64,000 bases of DNA. Origin: Candidatus Rhodoferax odensensis (lineage in GTDB: Bacteria; Pseudomonadota; Gammaproteobacteria; Burkholderiales; Burkholderiaceae_C). How positions within the stretch are numbered: the stretch's first letter is position 1; the number at the start of each line of letters is the position of its first letter. Shown here in pieces: positions 8,215-18,011 of this stretch. The DNA lies in assembly GCA_016718405.1 (NCBI GenBank), contig JADKDJ010000005.1, forward strand, positions 286,004 through 350,003. Direction: 5' to 3'. The position numbers and the translations under genes are program-made. The notes under the pieces are model-generated. The model saw only the letters and a program-made list of their open reading frames with translations, ran no database searches and was not told the origin of the DNA.

Positions 8215-9514
8215 ATCCTCAGCCTTGAGCGTGCCGCTGGCCTGGCGCAGCTTCAGGCCGGTGAGCAACACGTCGTAGCGCGCCTTGGCCAGATCGCGCT
8301 TGGTCTGAAACAGCGCGCTTTGGGCGTTGAGCACATCGATGTTGATACGCACCCCCACCTGGTAGCCCAGCTTGGTGGCATCGAGCGCGCTCTGGCTGGA
8401 AGTCTCAGCCGCCTCCAGGGCCTTGGCCTGACCCTGACCCGAGAGCACGCCGAAGTAGGCCGTGCGCGTGCCCTGGGCCACCGCGCGTTGCGCGCTGGGC
8501 AAATCGGTGCTGGCCTTGTCCTCCAGAGCCAGGGTTTCCTTGATCCGGTTTTGCACCGCAAAGCCGGCGAACAGGGAATGTTCAGGTCAGGCCAATGGTG
8601 GCGGAGTTGCTGCGGCTGTCGGTCGAGCCTAGTGACAGCCGTTGTTCTGGCCCAGTCGGTAGTTGCCATACAGGTCCAGCGTGGGCAGGTGGCCGCTGCG
8701 CTGCCTTGTCAGTGTCTCAGGCAGGCCAACTCCAGGCCAGCTTGGCACGCACGATGTCGGAGTGCGTGTTCTGTGCCTGTTGCACCCACTCGTCAACGTT
8801 GGCGGGTTGCAAAGCCAGGCAGCGCCACAAAGCCGGGCCAGCGCAGGTTGGCTGTCTGGCTTGCCCACCAGTTGGTCAGTGCCAGGCGTTTGATGCGCAG
8901 GTCGTTCTCGGCGGCGATCTCCTGGGCGATCACCAGGTCGTATTTGGCCTGCGCTTCGCGCGTGTCGGTGATGGTGAGGTGCCCACTTCGAAGTTGCGCT
9001 TGGCCGAGGCCAGTTGTTCGGCCACCGCCGTTTTCTGGGCCTTGACGAAGGTCAGGCTGTCTTGCGAGGCCAAAACGTCGAAGTAGGCCTGACTGACGCG
9101 CATGATCACGTCTTGCTCGGCCGCCAGCAGTTGCGCTTGCGCGACTTCCACGCCTTTGCTGCCCTGCGTGGCCCCGATCGCGTTGGCCGGTTGTACAGCG
9201 GCTGTTTGCCGCTGACGGTGGCAGAGTTGGTGCCATAGGTGCTCTCGGACTTGGGCGCACCTTCAACGCGGTTGACCAGGTTGGTGCGCGAACTGTCCAT
9301 CACCAGGCCGGCCGTTGGGTACAACGCGGCGCGTGCCTGGGCCGCTTTGGCCTGCGCTGCCTCCAGATTTGACTTGGCCGATTGGTAGGCCGCGTCGCCA
9401 GCCGCGCGCCGCCGCGTGCAGCTCGATCAGGCTTTGCGCCCCGGCGGGCATGGACAGGGCCAGAGCGAGCGCGGCAACCAGCGGCGCGAGGGAAACGGGG
9501 CGAAGCATCTTCAT
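8182..9514 (-). pseudogene. TolC-family outer-membrane channel, broken by at least six frameshifts
   Basis: Pieces in three frames together give a TolC-like protein of about 440 residues. A signal peptide (MLRPVSLAPLVAALALALSM) runs to QSLIELHAAA; the next frame gives DAAYQSAKSNLEAAQAKAA and LYPTAGLVMDSSRTN. Then come VAQAQLLAAEQDVIMRVSQAYFDV, TITDTREAQAKYDLVIAQE, ANVDEWVQQAQNTHSDIV and a C-terminus with YQVGVRINIDVLNAQSALFQTKR. Shifts fall near 9410, 9195, 8985, 8885, 8830 and 8720, with more disorder at 8570-8720. Each break keeps coding sense on both sides, so recent decay or base-calling indels are equally possible. It would be the outer-membrane partner of an efflux or secretion system. 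Confidence 0.85.
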
Positions 9515-9559
9515 GGAAAACCTTTGTGTGGGACGCAATAGGCAGGCGCGTTGACGGAT

Positions 9560-9901
9560 TCAGTAGGTGGGCACACCGGGGTCCAACTCGGCTGACCAGG
9601 CGCTGATTCCGCCGGCAATATTGGCCACCCGCGCAAAGCCCTGCGCCGACAGGAAGGCAGCTACTTGCATGCTGCGTATGCCGTGGTGGCACAGACACGC
9701 CACAGGCCTTTCGGGGTCAAGCTCGGGCAGTCGGCGGTTCACCTCGCCAATGGGCATTTCGATCAGTTCAAAACCATTGGTCGGAACACTGGCGCGACGC
9801 AGCTCCGCCGGTTCGCGAACATCGAGCACCACCGGTTGACCCAGGTCACGCACAGCGCCAAGCCAGGCATCAAGATCGCGAGGTCGGACTTGGTCGATCA
9901 T
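9560..9901 (-). CDS. Rhodanese-like sulfurtransferase domain protein
   Basis: A 113-aa single-domain rhodanese, likely cytoplasmic, that would carry sulfur on a cysteine persulfide. Seen: the VVLDVREPAEL motif of CH2A type and the active-site loop CLCHHGIRS with C71 as the probable catalytic cysteine. ATG 9901 (MIDQVRPRDL) is chosen because the longer in-frame opening runs into the upstream pcm gene. It sits between pcm and the tolC-like gene, an order I recall as common in Comamonadaceae. The physiological acceptor is unknown. Confidence 0.88.
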   Translation of the reverse strand: MIDQVRPRDLDAWLGAVRDLGQPVVLDVREPAELRRASVPTNGFELIEMPIGEVNRRLPELDPERPVACLCHHGIRSMQVAAFLSAQGFARVANIAGGISAWSAELDPGVPTY

Positions 9902-9930
9902 GGGTGTGCGGTGGGGTCCGTCCGCGGTGC

Positions 9931-10584
9931 TCAAAACGTGAACTTCGGCGGCTGAGCAAAATTCTGCAGGCTCGGAGCCACCGTGTCCCACGGGGTGGTG
10001 GTGCGGTAATCAGTCTGACTGGTTCGGGTCACGATGGTGGCCTGCATCACGGGCTCCTCGCCCACAATGGCCATCAGCCGACCGCCCACCTTGAGCTGAG
10101 CAAGCAGCGCATGTGGGACTTGCGCCACCGAGCCGCTGAGCAAGATTGCGTCGAACGGGCCTTCCGAATGCGTGCCAACGGAACCGTCGGCCTGGCGTAC
10201 CGTCGCATTGTGAATACCGGCCTTTTGCAGGTTGGCACGCGCCAGGGCCGCCAGTTCGGCGTTGATTTCCAGCGACACCACGCGCTGCGCGCGGTGCGCC
10301 AGCAGGGCTGCCATGAAGCCCGAACCAGCTCCGACTTCGAGTACGGTCTCGTGCTTGTGCAGGGCCAAATCCTGCAGCATGCGTGCTTCCACGCGGGGCG
10401 CCAGCATGCACTGTCCGCCGGGCAGGGGAATCTCCATGTCCACAAAGGCCAGGGCCTTGTGCGCCAGCGGCACGAAGTCCTCACGTTTTACCACCGACAG
10501 CAAGCGCAGCACCTCGGCGTCAGAGACGTCCCAGGGGCGAATTTGCTGCTCAATCATGTTGAAGCGGGCTTGTTCCAGATTCAT
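9931..10584 (-). CDS. pcm: Protein-L-isoaspartate O-methyltransferase
   Basis: A 217-aa SAM-dependent methyltransferase that repairs isoaspartyl residues in damaged proteins. Seen: the N-terminal region ARFNMIEQQIRPWDV, MLAPRVEARMLQDL, the SAM-binding glycine loop VLEVGAGSGFMAALLA and the acidic VVSLEINAELA. It is the first gene of a pcm-rhodanese-tolC unit, with 29 bp to the rhodanese gene. In this clade the pcm homologue upstream of tolC is regular, so no special role is inferred. Confidence 0.9.
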   Translation of the reverse strand: MNLEQARFNMIEQQIRPWDVSDAEVLRLLSVVKREDFVPLAHKALAFVDMEIPLPGGQCMLAPRVEARMLQDLALHKHETVLEVGAGSGFMAALLAHRAQRVVSLEINAELAALARANLQKAGIHNATVRQADGSVGTHSEGPFDAILLSGSVAQVPHALLAQLKVGGRLMAIVGEEPVMQATIVTRTSQTDYRTTTPWDTVAPSLQNFAQPPKFTF

Positions 10585-10626
10585 TTAAATTACTCCAGGG
10601 GGTATGATAGCGCGTTCTGCTGAATT

Positions 10627-13600
10627 TTACCGGCTGCCGTTTGATTTCGAGGCCCAAAGCCCACGCAGCCATTGCGCCAGATCATCCATGTAGCAATACA
10701 CCACCGGCACGACGACCAGGGTCAGCAGGGACGAGGTGATCACGCCGCCGATGACTGCCTGACCCATCGGTGCACGTTGCTCCGAGCCCTCAGTCAACGC
10801 GAAGGCCAGCGGCACCATCCCGAAGATCATGGCCAGTGTGGTCATCAGGATCGGGCGCAGGCGCACCTTGGCGGCCATCAGCAAGGCCTCAGAGCGCTCC
10901 ATGCCGGGTACCGGTTGGCCATTCGCGTCGTGGCCGGGCTCGCGGGAACGGATGGCGAAGTCCACCAGCAAGATCGCGTTCTTGGTCACCAGACCCATCA
11001 GCATCACTACCCCGATGATGGAGAACATCGACAGTGTTGAGCGGAACATCAGCAGAGCGAGCACAACGCCGATCAGGGTCAGGGGCAGTGACGTCATGAG
11101 CGCCAGAGGTTGCAGGAAGCTCTTGAACTGGCTGCCCAGGATCATGTAGATGAACACAATCGCCAGGACCAGCGCGGAGATGGCGTAGCCAAAAGACTCG
11201 GTCATGTTTTTGGTGGAACCACCGAACTTGTAGCTGTAGCCGGGCGGCAGTTTGACGCCATCCATGACGGCCTTGATGTCGTTGGAGACTTCACCCGCCG
11301 AGCGGTTGTACACATTGGCGTTGATGGCCACCTCGCGCGTCAGGTCGCGCCGGTTGATCTGGTTGGCGCCGGTCGACTCGGTGACGCTGGCGATCTGGTT
11401 CAGCCTCACGATGCGAACGCTGCCGTCCTGGCTATTGGTGACGGCGAAGGGCAACCGTTCCAGGTCTTGCGCCTGGTTGCGGGCCTCGGGTGCCAGGCGC
11501 ACGTTGACGTCGTAAGTCTGGTCGTCGCTGGCACGCCAGTTGCCCACCGTTTGCCCCGCAACCAGCGTGCGCAAAGCGTTGCCAACCTGGCCCACGGACA
11601 GGCCGAGATCGGACGCCGCGTCGCGCCGCACCGATATATCAACGGTTGGTTTATTGGGTTTGACGCTGGAATCCAGGTCTACCAGCCCTGCAATCGTGCG
11701 CACCTTCTCCAGTGCGCCCTGGGCGATTCGTTCGAGTTCGTCCTGATCCGGGCCCTGAATCGAGAACTCAATCTGCTTCTGTCCGCCCACCGGGTCGAGC
11801 AAGCCCACGTGCGTGACGGTCATGCCGGGCACTTGGCGCAGGCGCTCGCGCATGGCAGCCGAGAGTTCGTCTACGTTGCGCTGGCGCTCGCTGCGGTCGA
11901 CCAGCCGCACATAGATGCTGGCGTAAATCTTTCCTTGCGCATTGCCGGTGTTGATGGTCGCCAGGGTGTAGCGCACTTCGGGGAACTGCCGCAAGATGCC
12001 TTCAACCTGGCGTGCCTTGGCCTCGGTCGCTTCCAGCGAGGAGCCGACCGGGGTATAGAAGTTCAGCGAGGTCTCGGAGTAATCAGCTTTGGGCACGAAC
12101 TCGGTGCCCAGCAGCGGCACCATGAAAATGCTGGCCACAAAAATCGCCAGGGACACCAGCAACGTGGCCAGCTTGTGCTGTAGGGACCAGCGCAAAATAC
12201 CCTGGTAGCTTTCGGACAGGCTGTCGGTGAGGTGGTCGAATGCGCCCGTGACGCGGCCAATGGTCTTGTCGTACAGCGTCAGCGCGCGCCGCGTGCCGTC
12301 GGCATTGAGGCCATGGCGTCCATGCGCCTCGATGCTGGGGTCGTGCCAGATTGAGGACATCATTGGGTCGAGCGTGAAGCTCACGAACATCGAGATCAGC
12401 ACTGCGGCGACGATCGTGATGCCGAACTCATGGAAAAACTTGCCGATGATGCCGCCCATGAATCCGATCGGCAGGAACACGGCCACAATCGAAAGTGTGG
12501 TGGCCAGTACCGCCAGGCCGATTTCCTGGGTGCCATCCATGGAGGCCTGGTAGGGAGCCTTGCCCATCTGCACATGGCGCACGATGTTCTCGCGCACGAC
12601 GATGGCGTCGTCAATCAGCAGACCTACGCACAATGAGAGCGCCATCAGGGTGATCATGTTGATGGTGAAGCCAAACATGTTCATGAACAGGAATGTGCCG
12701 ATCAGCGCGATCGGCAAGGTCAGGCCGGTGATCACGGTGGAGCGCCAGGAGTTCAAGAACAGAAACACGATCAGGATCGTCAGCAGCGCTCCCTCGATCA
12801 GTGTGCGGCGCACATTCTCCACCGCGACCCTGATCTGGCGAGACCCATCTGTAACCGGCTCCAGACGGATGCCGGCGGGCACCTGGTCCTTGAGCTCACG
12901 CACGGTCTGCATCAGGCCGTCGATCACCGCGATGGTGTTCTCGTCCTGCGCTTTTTGCACACTCAACAGCAGGGTACGCGAGCCGTTGTACAACGCCAGG
13001 CTCTCCGCTTCCTGGGCGCCGTCAACCACGCGCGCGACTTGATCGACCCGCACCGGGGCGCCGTTCTTGCGTGTGACGATGATTCGGCCGAAGTCCTCCG
13101 GGCGCTGCATGCGGGCGTCGATCTGCACCACTAGTTCGCGCTGCGCCGAGCGAATTGCACCGACCGGAACGTCCTGGTTCTCGCCGCGTACGGCGGTGAC
13201 GACCTGATCAGGCGTCACGCTGTAGCTCTCCAGGGCCCTTGGATCCAGGTAGATGTTGATCTCGCGCTTGGTGCCGCCCACCACCGTGACCGAGCCCACA
13301 CCGCGCACGTTCTCAAGCCTTTTCTTCAGAACTTGATCAGCCCAATTGGTCAGCTCCACCGGTGAAAGTGCTTTGCTCGACGCGCCGGCTGCGGCGGGCA
13401 GTACGGCCACTGACCAGATCGAGCGGCTCGACGGGTCAAACCGCAGGATGCGGGGCTCCTTCACTTCGGCGCGCAGATTGGGCCGCAGCAGCGATACCTT
13501 TTCGCGCACATCGTCGGCCGCCTTGCGGCCATTGATGTGGAGTTGAAACTCGATGATGACAACCGACTGACCCTGGTAGCTGCGCGAGGTCAGGGCGTTG

Positions 13601-13830
13601 ATGCCGGCGATCGAGTTGACGCCTTCTTCGATCTTCTTGGTAACTTCGCTTTCCACCACCTCCGGCGAGGCGCCGGGGTAGTCGGTGCTGATCACCACCA
13701 CCGGCAGGTCAACGTTGGGGAACTGATCGATCTGCAGGCGCTGGTAGGAAAACAGGCCCAGCACCACTATGGCCAGCATGACCATGGTTGCAAAGACCGG
13801 ATTCTTGAGGCTGACGCGGGTGAACCACAT
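10627..13830 (-). CDS. RND (HAE1-type) efflux pump permease
   Basis: A 1067-aa inner-membrane proton-driven exporter of the AcrB/MexB/MdtB class. Seen: TM1 [20 protein letters not shown], the periplasmic start [14 protein letters not shown], the TM4 proton-relay DD in [17 protein letters not shown], a duplicated second half with [19 protein letters not shown], and the last helices ending [16 protein letters not shown]. It is 7 bp downstream of its adaptor gene and controlled by the adjacent TetR gene. No outer-membrane factor is in this operon; the nearest candidate is the broken tolC-like gene. Confidence 0.95.
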   Translation of the reverse strand: MWFTRVSLKNPVFATMVMLAIVVLGLFSYQRLQIDQFPNVDLPVVVISTDYPGASPEVVESEVTKKIEEGVNSIAGINALTSRSYQGQSVVIIEFQLHINGRKAADDVREKVSLLRPNLRAEVKEPRILRFDPSSRSIWSVAVLPAAAGASSKALSPVELTNWADQVLKKRLENVRGVGSVTVVGGTKREINIYLDPRALESYSVTPDQVVTAVRGENQDVPVGAIRSAQRELVVQIDARMQRPEDFGRIIVTRKNGAPVRVDQVARVVDGAQEAESLALYNGSRTLLLSVQKAQDENTIAVIDGLMQTVRELKDQVPAGIRLEPVTDGSRQIRVAVENVRRTLIEGALLTILIVFLFLNSWRSTVITGLTLPIALIGTFLFMNMFGFTINMITLMALSLCVGLLIDDAIVVRENIVRHVQMGKAPYQASMDGTQEIGLAVLATTLSIVAVFLPIGFMGGIIGKFFHEFGITIVAAVLISMFVSFTLDPMMSSIWHDPSIEAHGRHGLNADGTRRALTLYDKTIGRVTGAFDHLTDSLSESYQGILRWSLQHKLATLLVSLAIFVASIFMVPLLGTEFVPKADYSETSLNFYTPVGSSLEATEAKARQVEGILRQFPEVRYTLATINTGNAQGKIYASIYVRLVDRSERQRNVDELSAAMRERLRQVPGMTVTHVGLLDPVGGQKQIEFSIQGPDQDELERIAQGALEKVRTIAGLVDLDSSVKPNKPTVDISVRRDAASDLGLSVGQVGNALRTLVAGQTVGNWRASDDQTYDVNVRLAPEARNQAQDLERLPFAVTNSQDGSVRIVRLNQIASVTESTGANQINRRDLTREVAINANVYNRSAGEVSNDIKAVMDGVKLPPGYSYKFGGSTKNMTESFGYAISALVLAIVFIYMILGSQFKSFLQPLALMTSLPLTLIGVVLALLMFRSTLSMFSIIGVVMLMGLVTKNAILLVDFAIRSREPGHDANGQPVPGMERSEALLMAAKVRLRPILMTTLAMIFGMVPLAFALTEGSEQRAPMGQAVIGGVITSSLLTLVVVPVVYCYMDDLAQWLRGLWASKSNGSR

Positions 13831-13837
13831 GGTGGGG

Positions 13838-14968
13838 CTACTTGGCGACGGCGCTGAGTTTTACGGCAGTGCCTTCGCGCAGCGCCCCCACCGAGCCTGA
13901 GAGCAAGGTTGCGCTCTCGGGCAGCCCCGTCACCGCCACCATCGTGCCGGCGTCGAATGCGCCGCGCTCGCCCAAGGTCACCGGTTGGTGCTTGACGGCC
14001 TGGTTGACTAGCGTTTGCACATAGGGCTCGGGCTTGTCGCTGCGCACGGCGCTGAGTGGCACGGTCAGCGCCTGCTTGCGGCCAAGCTCCAGTGAGCCCT
14101 GCGCAAACAGCCCGGAGCGCAGGCTGCTGGGATTGTCAATCGCCAGGTACACCAGCACCGCGCGACTGCCCGCCACTGCACTGGGGTTGATACGCACCAC
14201 GCGGGCTGTGACGACCTGGTTGGTACCTTCCACGCGCAGCTTGGCGCTCTGGCCGACGCGCACATCCATGGATTCAGCGGCACTGACGCTGGCCTCCAAC
14301 TCCAGGCGACTCAGATCGACGATTTCGAGCACTCTTGCATCAACGCCCACGCGTTCGCCGTTTTGTGCCAGGCGCTGCGATACCGTGCCCGAAATCGGCG
14401 CACGCAGCACCGTGTCATCCAAGGCCTTGGCCGCCATGTCAACGGCGGCCTGGGCCGCCTGGTAAGTGGCCTGGGCTGCAGCGAGGCTGGCGCTGGAGGT
14501 GTCCAGGGCGGTCTTCGAGATAAAGCCCTGATCGACCAGCGAGCGGTTGTTGTCAAAGCTGCGCTGGGCAATATCGCCCTGTGCTTTGGCCGAGGCTGCC
14601 TGCTGCTGGGCCTGCCGCAACCGCGCGAAGTATTCGGTTGGTTCGACCCGCGCCACGACTTGCCCGGCCTGGACGAGTTCACCCTCGCGAATGGTCAGAC
14701 CCTGGAGTTCGCCTGCCACACGCGCCTTGACCAGGGCCGTGTTGACCGCCTTGAGTGGTCCCGAAACGGCCAGGCTCAGTACCAGTTCGCGTGTGCTGGC
14801 CTGTAATACGTCAGCGGGCGACAGCTCAAGCACGGTCTGGGCGCGTTGCGCGATTTGCTCGGCCAGTGCCACCTGCTGCGCTTTGCGAGTGGCCAGTGCT
14901 CGCGCTACGCCAATGGCAAGCAGCACCACAACCAGGGACGCTATGCCCCATTTGAACCAGCGTTTCAT
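13838..14968 (-). CDS. RND efflux periplasmic adaptor (membrane fusion protein)
   Basis: A 376-aa HlyD/AcrA-like adaptor that bridges the RND permease and an outer-membrane channel. Seen: an N-terminal membrane anchor (WGIASLVVVLLAIGVARALA), no lipobox, a first lipoyl half around VARVEPTEYFARLRQAQ, a coiled-coil hairpin rich in Ala/Gln (residues about 125-195), the second lipoyl half DDTVLRAPISGTVSQR and a beta-barrel C-terminus. ATG 14968 is chosen because the longer frame overlaps tetR. It lies 17 bp downstream of tetR and 7 bp before the permease. Confidence 0.93.
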   Translation of the reverse strand: MKRWFKWGIASLVVVLLAIGVARALATRKAQQVALAEQIAQRAQTVLELSPADVLQASTRELVLSLAVSGPLKAVNTALVKARVAGELQGLTIREGELVQAGQVVARVEPTEYFARLRQAQQQAASAKAQGDIAQRSFDNNRSLVDQGFISKTALDTSSASLAAAQATYQAAQAAVDMAAKALDDTVLRAPISGTVSQRLAQNGERVGVDARVLEIVDLSRLELEASVSAAESMDVRVGQSAKLRVEGTNQVVTARVVRINPSAVAGSRAVLVYLAIDNPSSLRSGLFAQGSLELGRKQALTVPLSAVRSDKPEPYVQTLVNQAVKHQPVTLGERGAFDAGTMVAVTGLPESATLLSGSVGALREGTAVKLSAVAK

Positions 14969-14985
14969 CGTGAAAAGTCCTCTGC

Positions 14986-15732
14986 CTATGTCTTTGCCGG
15001 CTTGACCAAGTTCGCACGAGGCGATGCTGGTTCTGAACCATGTTGATTGAAGGTCTCGGCCGGGCGCGCCAGCAAACCGTCGAGAATGGACTGGACCTGT
15101 ACGGCAATGTACTGTTCTGGCACCAGCGCCGCGTGCTGCCCATCGGTCAGGCAACCACCTTTCGAATTCATGATGATCTGCAGGAAGATCATGGGAGCCA
15201 GTACCACGTAGATGCCGTAGTTCATGTCGATTGGCCCGAATTCACCGCGGTCCACGCCGCGCTGCAACATGCGTCGTATCAGCTCGTGCGCAGGTGCGAT
15301 CACTTCCTGCTGATAGAAGTGCGCCAGCTCGGGAAAGTTGGCGGCCTCGGTCAACATCATCTTGGTGATGCCCGAGACCTTGGTGCAACCCACGCGCTGC
15401 CACCACATGCCCATGAAGAAGCGCAACATGTCTGCGGTGCTGCCCTCAAACGAGTCGAACTCGGCATTCCACTCGCCAAAGCGCCCGGAAATGTTCTGCC
15501 GCACCACCGCCTTGAACAGTTCCTCTTTGCTGGCAAAGTACAGGAAAAGCGTCCCCTTGGAGACGCCGGCCCGTTTGGCCACCTCTTCAGCGCGCGTGCC
15601 AGCAAAGCCTTTTTCCACGAACAGGTCCAGCGCCGCCTCCAGCAGTTCGCCGGGGCGCGCGTCCTTGCGCCGTTCACGTTTGGCGTGCGGCGCGCAAACG
15701 CTGTCGCAGATCAGAGTCGAAAGGGATGGCAT
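14986..15732 (-). CDS. TetR-family repressor of the RND operon
   Basis: A 248-aa regulator. The HTH is at residues about 28-75 ([30 protein letters not shown], then the [16 protein letters not shown] signature). The rest is the helical ligand-binding and dimer domain, with [22 protein letters not shown] as in AcrR-like proteins of efflux loci. It is the first gene of the tetR-adaptor-permease unit and sits right behind a matching palindrome, so negative autoregulation of the whole operon is the simple reading. Confidence 0.92.
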   Translation of the reverse strand: MPSLSTLICDSVCAPHAKRERRKDARPGELLEAALDLFVEKGFAGTRAEEVAKRAGVSKGTLFLYFASKEELFKAVVRQNISGRFGEWNAEFDSFEGSTADMLRFFMGMWWQRVGCTKVSGITKMMLTEAANFPELAHFYQQEVIAPAHELIRRMLQRGVDRGEFGPIDMNYGIYVVLAPMIFLQIIMNSKGGCLTDGQHAALVPEQYIAVQVQSILDGLLARPAETFNQHGSEPASPRANLVKPAKT

Positions 15733-15744
15733 GAATTAATGACT

Positions 15745-15767
15745 GATTGGTTATTAGTGTACCAATC
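15745..15767. promoter_or_regulatory. TetR operator palindrome upstream of the RND operon
   Basis: GATTGGT (15745-15751) and ACCAATC (15761-15767) form a perfect 7-bp inverted repeat with a 9-bp AT-rich spacer. It starts 12 bp upstream of the tetR start codon, where it would cover the promoter or leader. Size and position suit a TetR dimer; binding itself is inferred. Confidence 0.7.
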
Positions 15768-15831
15768 GGGCATTCCTGCGTCAACCCATCAACGTCTCCA
15801 TTACCGGTTGTTGCGTGATCCCGCTCAGCCC

Positions 15832-16440
15832 TCAGCGTCCGCTCGGCGGGGGCGTGCCGGCACGACCCAGCAGCGCGTCCCGCAGTGGGGCATCCATGGG
15901 TGCATCGCCCATCCAGATCGACATTGCGCCACGAAAGAACTCGGGTTCCTTGAATGGCGCGCCTTGAACCTTGCCGCCAATGTAGATGACCAGGCCAGTG
16001 ATGGGGACCCAATCCATCGTCATCACTTCGCCTTTTCGAATGACCTTGTTGGCGCGGAAGATGTTTTCGAGGTTACCTAAGCCAGGGACCAGCTTGGCGA
16101 TGTCGCCTTTCGTGGCGGCGTCGTTGACGCCACGTGTGAACAGCTTGACGATCCCGCCGGTGTCAAGGTCGCGCACGGCCGTCACCACCAGTCGTTTGGG
16201 ACCAGGCGTCTTGAGGAGTTCATCCAGGTTCGAAAATGGCGCTCGGGCGTAGACATTGACAACATAGTGGGGGGTCTTGGCGCCGCCCGCCAAGCCCGCG
16301 CCGTTGAGGCGCAGCGTGTTGTTGTAGATGGCAACACTGTCATCGATGCTGATTCCGCCGATATCCACGCTGGCTGCTGTGGCAACCGGGGTAAACACGC
16401 TCGCGAGCGTGACGAGCAGAAGAGCCTTGAGCAACGACAT
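15832..16440 (-). CDS. Secreted chalcone-isomerase-like protein
   Basis: A 202-aa protein with a signal peptide (LKALLLVTLASVFTPVATAA) followed by a chalcone-isomerase-like fold: LRLNGAGLAGGAKTPHYVVNVYARAPFSNLDELL is typical of the CHI-like family, which in bacteria is mostly periplasmic, of unknown reaction and often fatty-acid related. It is monocistronic on the minus strand, between the tetR operator region and msrA. No enzyme activity can be claimed from the sequence. Confidence 0.85.
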   Translation of the reverse strand: MSLLKALLLVTLASVFTPVATAASVDIGGISIDDSVAIYNNTLRLNGAGLAGGAKTPHYVVNVYARAPFSNLDELLKTPGPKRLVVTAVRDLDTGGIVKLFTRGVNDAATKGDIAKLVPGLGNLENIFRANKVIRKGEVMTMDWVPITGLVIYIGGKVQGAPFKEPEFFRGAMSIWMGDAPMDAPLRDALLGRAGTPPPSGR

Positions 16441-16720
16441 GTTGTAGTTCTTTCAATTCAATGAATTGGTGCGCGCGGGCCAAAGCGGGCCAACCCGCCA
16501 CCACAGGCCGTTCCTCGACCGGGCCACTGCGTCGTGGCACCGATGATACTGGTATGACGTGGCAGGAAAACCTAGAAAGTGGACCCTCAAGGCCTAGGGA
16601 TTACCATGAGTCATCACGGGTCAAATGGTGCGCCCGCGTAAGATGCCCGGTCGGCATGGAACTGTCGGCATGCGCACCATGGGAGCCTTTCAACGACCCC
16701 GCCACCTATCAGGAGACACT

Positions 16721-17263
16721 ATGTCAGACACCGTGCAAACGATCACCTTGGGCGGAGGCTGCTTCTGGTGCACCGAGGCCGTTTTTGTCAATGTCCGGGG
16801 CGTCATGGACGTCGAAAGTGGCTATTGCAATGGCCACACGCCTCAGCCAAGCTATGAGCAAGTGTGCCGAGGTGACAGCGGCCACTGCGAGGTTGTCAAA
16901 CTGGCTTTTGATCCGGCACAGGTGAGCGCACGTGAGCTCCTGGAAGTGTTCTTCGTGATCCACGACCCGACTACGCTGAATCGCCAGGGCGCAGACAGCG
17001 GCACCCAATACCGCAGCGGCATCTACTGGTCGCACCCCGATCACGAAGCGCTTGCACGCGAGATCATCGGCGAGATGACTCACAGCGGGGTCTATCAGCA
17101 GCCGATCGTGACCGAGGTGGCAGCGCTGGCCAACTACTGGCCGGCCGAGGACTACCACCAGGACTACTTCGCCAGGAATCCCAACCAGGGTTATTGCATG
17201 GCTGTGGCGGCGCCCAAAGTGGCCAAGTTTCGCAAGACCTTTTCGCGACTGCTCAAGGCGTGA
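16721..17263 (+). CDS. msrA: Peptide methionine sulfoxide reductase A
   Basis: A 180-aa MsrA that reduces the S-epimer of methionine sulfoxide. Seen: the catalytic motif GGGCFWCTEAVF with C14, the VRGVMDVESGYCNGH stretch, HCEVVKLAFDP, QYRSGIYW and the C-terminal YHQDYFARNPNQGYC with a recycling cysteine. The start at 16721 has an AGGAG site 5 bp upstream. About 280 bp without a gene separate it from the divergent CHI-like gene; I see nothing distinctive there. A possible partner msrB is not in the window. Confidence 0.95.
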   Translation: MSDTVQTITLGGGCFWCTEAVFVNVRGVMDVESGYCNGHTPQPSYEQVCRGDSGHCEVVKLAFDPAQVSARELLEVFFVIHDPTTLNRQGADSGTQYRSGIYWSHPDHEALAREIIGEMTHSGVYQQPIVTEVAALANYWPAEDYHQDYFARNPNQGYCMAVAAPKVAKFRKTFSRLLKA

Positions 17264-17330
17264 ACCCGCGGGCAATCATCATGTGGGAGCGGTGTGCCAG
17301 GGTGTGCGCTGTTGCGGGCAGATTCGTCGC

Positions 17331-18011
17331 ATGATTTCTTCTCGGGCTCTGCAGTACCAGTATCCCGACGGACCCTTGTTGGGTTTTGCCGACGTCGAGC
17401 TCCCGCAGGGCGGTGTCTTGCTGGTGCGCGGCGCCTCCGGCGCGGGCAAGTCCACCTGGTTGGCGCTGGCGGCGGGTTTGCGTGGCGCCAGCAGCGGCGT
17501 CATCACGGTGGCGGGGCAGTCCTTGGGTGAGCTTGCCGGGCCGGCGCGCGATGCCTGGCGAGCGCGGCACGTCGGGTTTTTGCCGCAGCGCCTGCACCTG
17601 AGCGAGGCCCTGAGCGTGGCGGACAACCTGGCATTGGCCTACTTCGCTGCCGGCTTGGCCCGTGACAACCGCGCCATTGACGCCGCGCTGGCCGCGCTGG
17701 ACGTGGCCGAGCTGGCTGTGCGCAAGCCCGCGCAGCTCTCGGGCGGTCAAGCGCAGCGCGTGGCGCTGGCGCGATCCGTGTTGCTCGCTCCCAAAGTGAT
17801 CCTTGCCGACGAGCCCACGGCCAGCCTCGATGACGACAATGCGCGCGACGCGCTGACGCTGCTGCAGGCCACGGCCAGCCGTTGTGGCGCTTCGCTGGTG
17901 GTTGCCACCCACGACGCGCGTGTGATGGTGGCGCTGGCGCAGGCCCAGGTGCTGCAACTGCGCGGCCGGGCAAGCCCGCAGCCAGGTCTGGTACAGGAGT
18001 CGGCGCCATGA
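17331..18011 (+). CDS. ABC transporter ATP-binding protein (LolD/MacB type), metal-linked locus
   Basis: A 226-aa ATPase with Walker A RGASGAGKST, signature LSGGQAQRVALARS, Walker B VILADEP and H-loop VVATHDARV. It overlaps the FtsX-type permease gene as ATGA. The order ATPase, FtsX permease, DUF3299 protein matches the PA4064-PA4066 part of the Zur-regulated P. aeruginosa operon, which suggests a zinc-related role. The substrate is inferred from context only. ATG 17331 is chosen by family alignment; no Zur-like palindrome is visible upstream. Confidence 0.9.
   Translation: MISSRALQYQYPDGPLLGFADVELPQGGVLLVRGASGAGKSTWLALAAGLRGASSGVITVAGQSLGELAGPARDAWRARHVGFLPQRLHLSEALSVADNLALAYFAAGLARDNRAIDAALAALDVAELAVRKPAQLSGGQAQRVALARSVLLAPKVILADEPTASLDDDNARDALTLLQATASRCGASLVVATHDARVMVALAQAQVLQLRGRASPQPGLVQESAP

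Noticed and set aside
11110..12183. 357-aa plus-strand open frame inside the RND permease gene
   Set aside because: It mirrors the third-position GC bias of the real gene on the other strand and shows no domain.
17264..17330. Zur box ahead of the metal-linked ABC operon
   Set aside because: I looked for an AT-rich GTTATA-like palindrome here and before 20496 and found none, so zinc control is left as inference from gene content.
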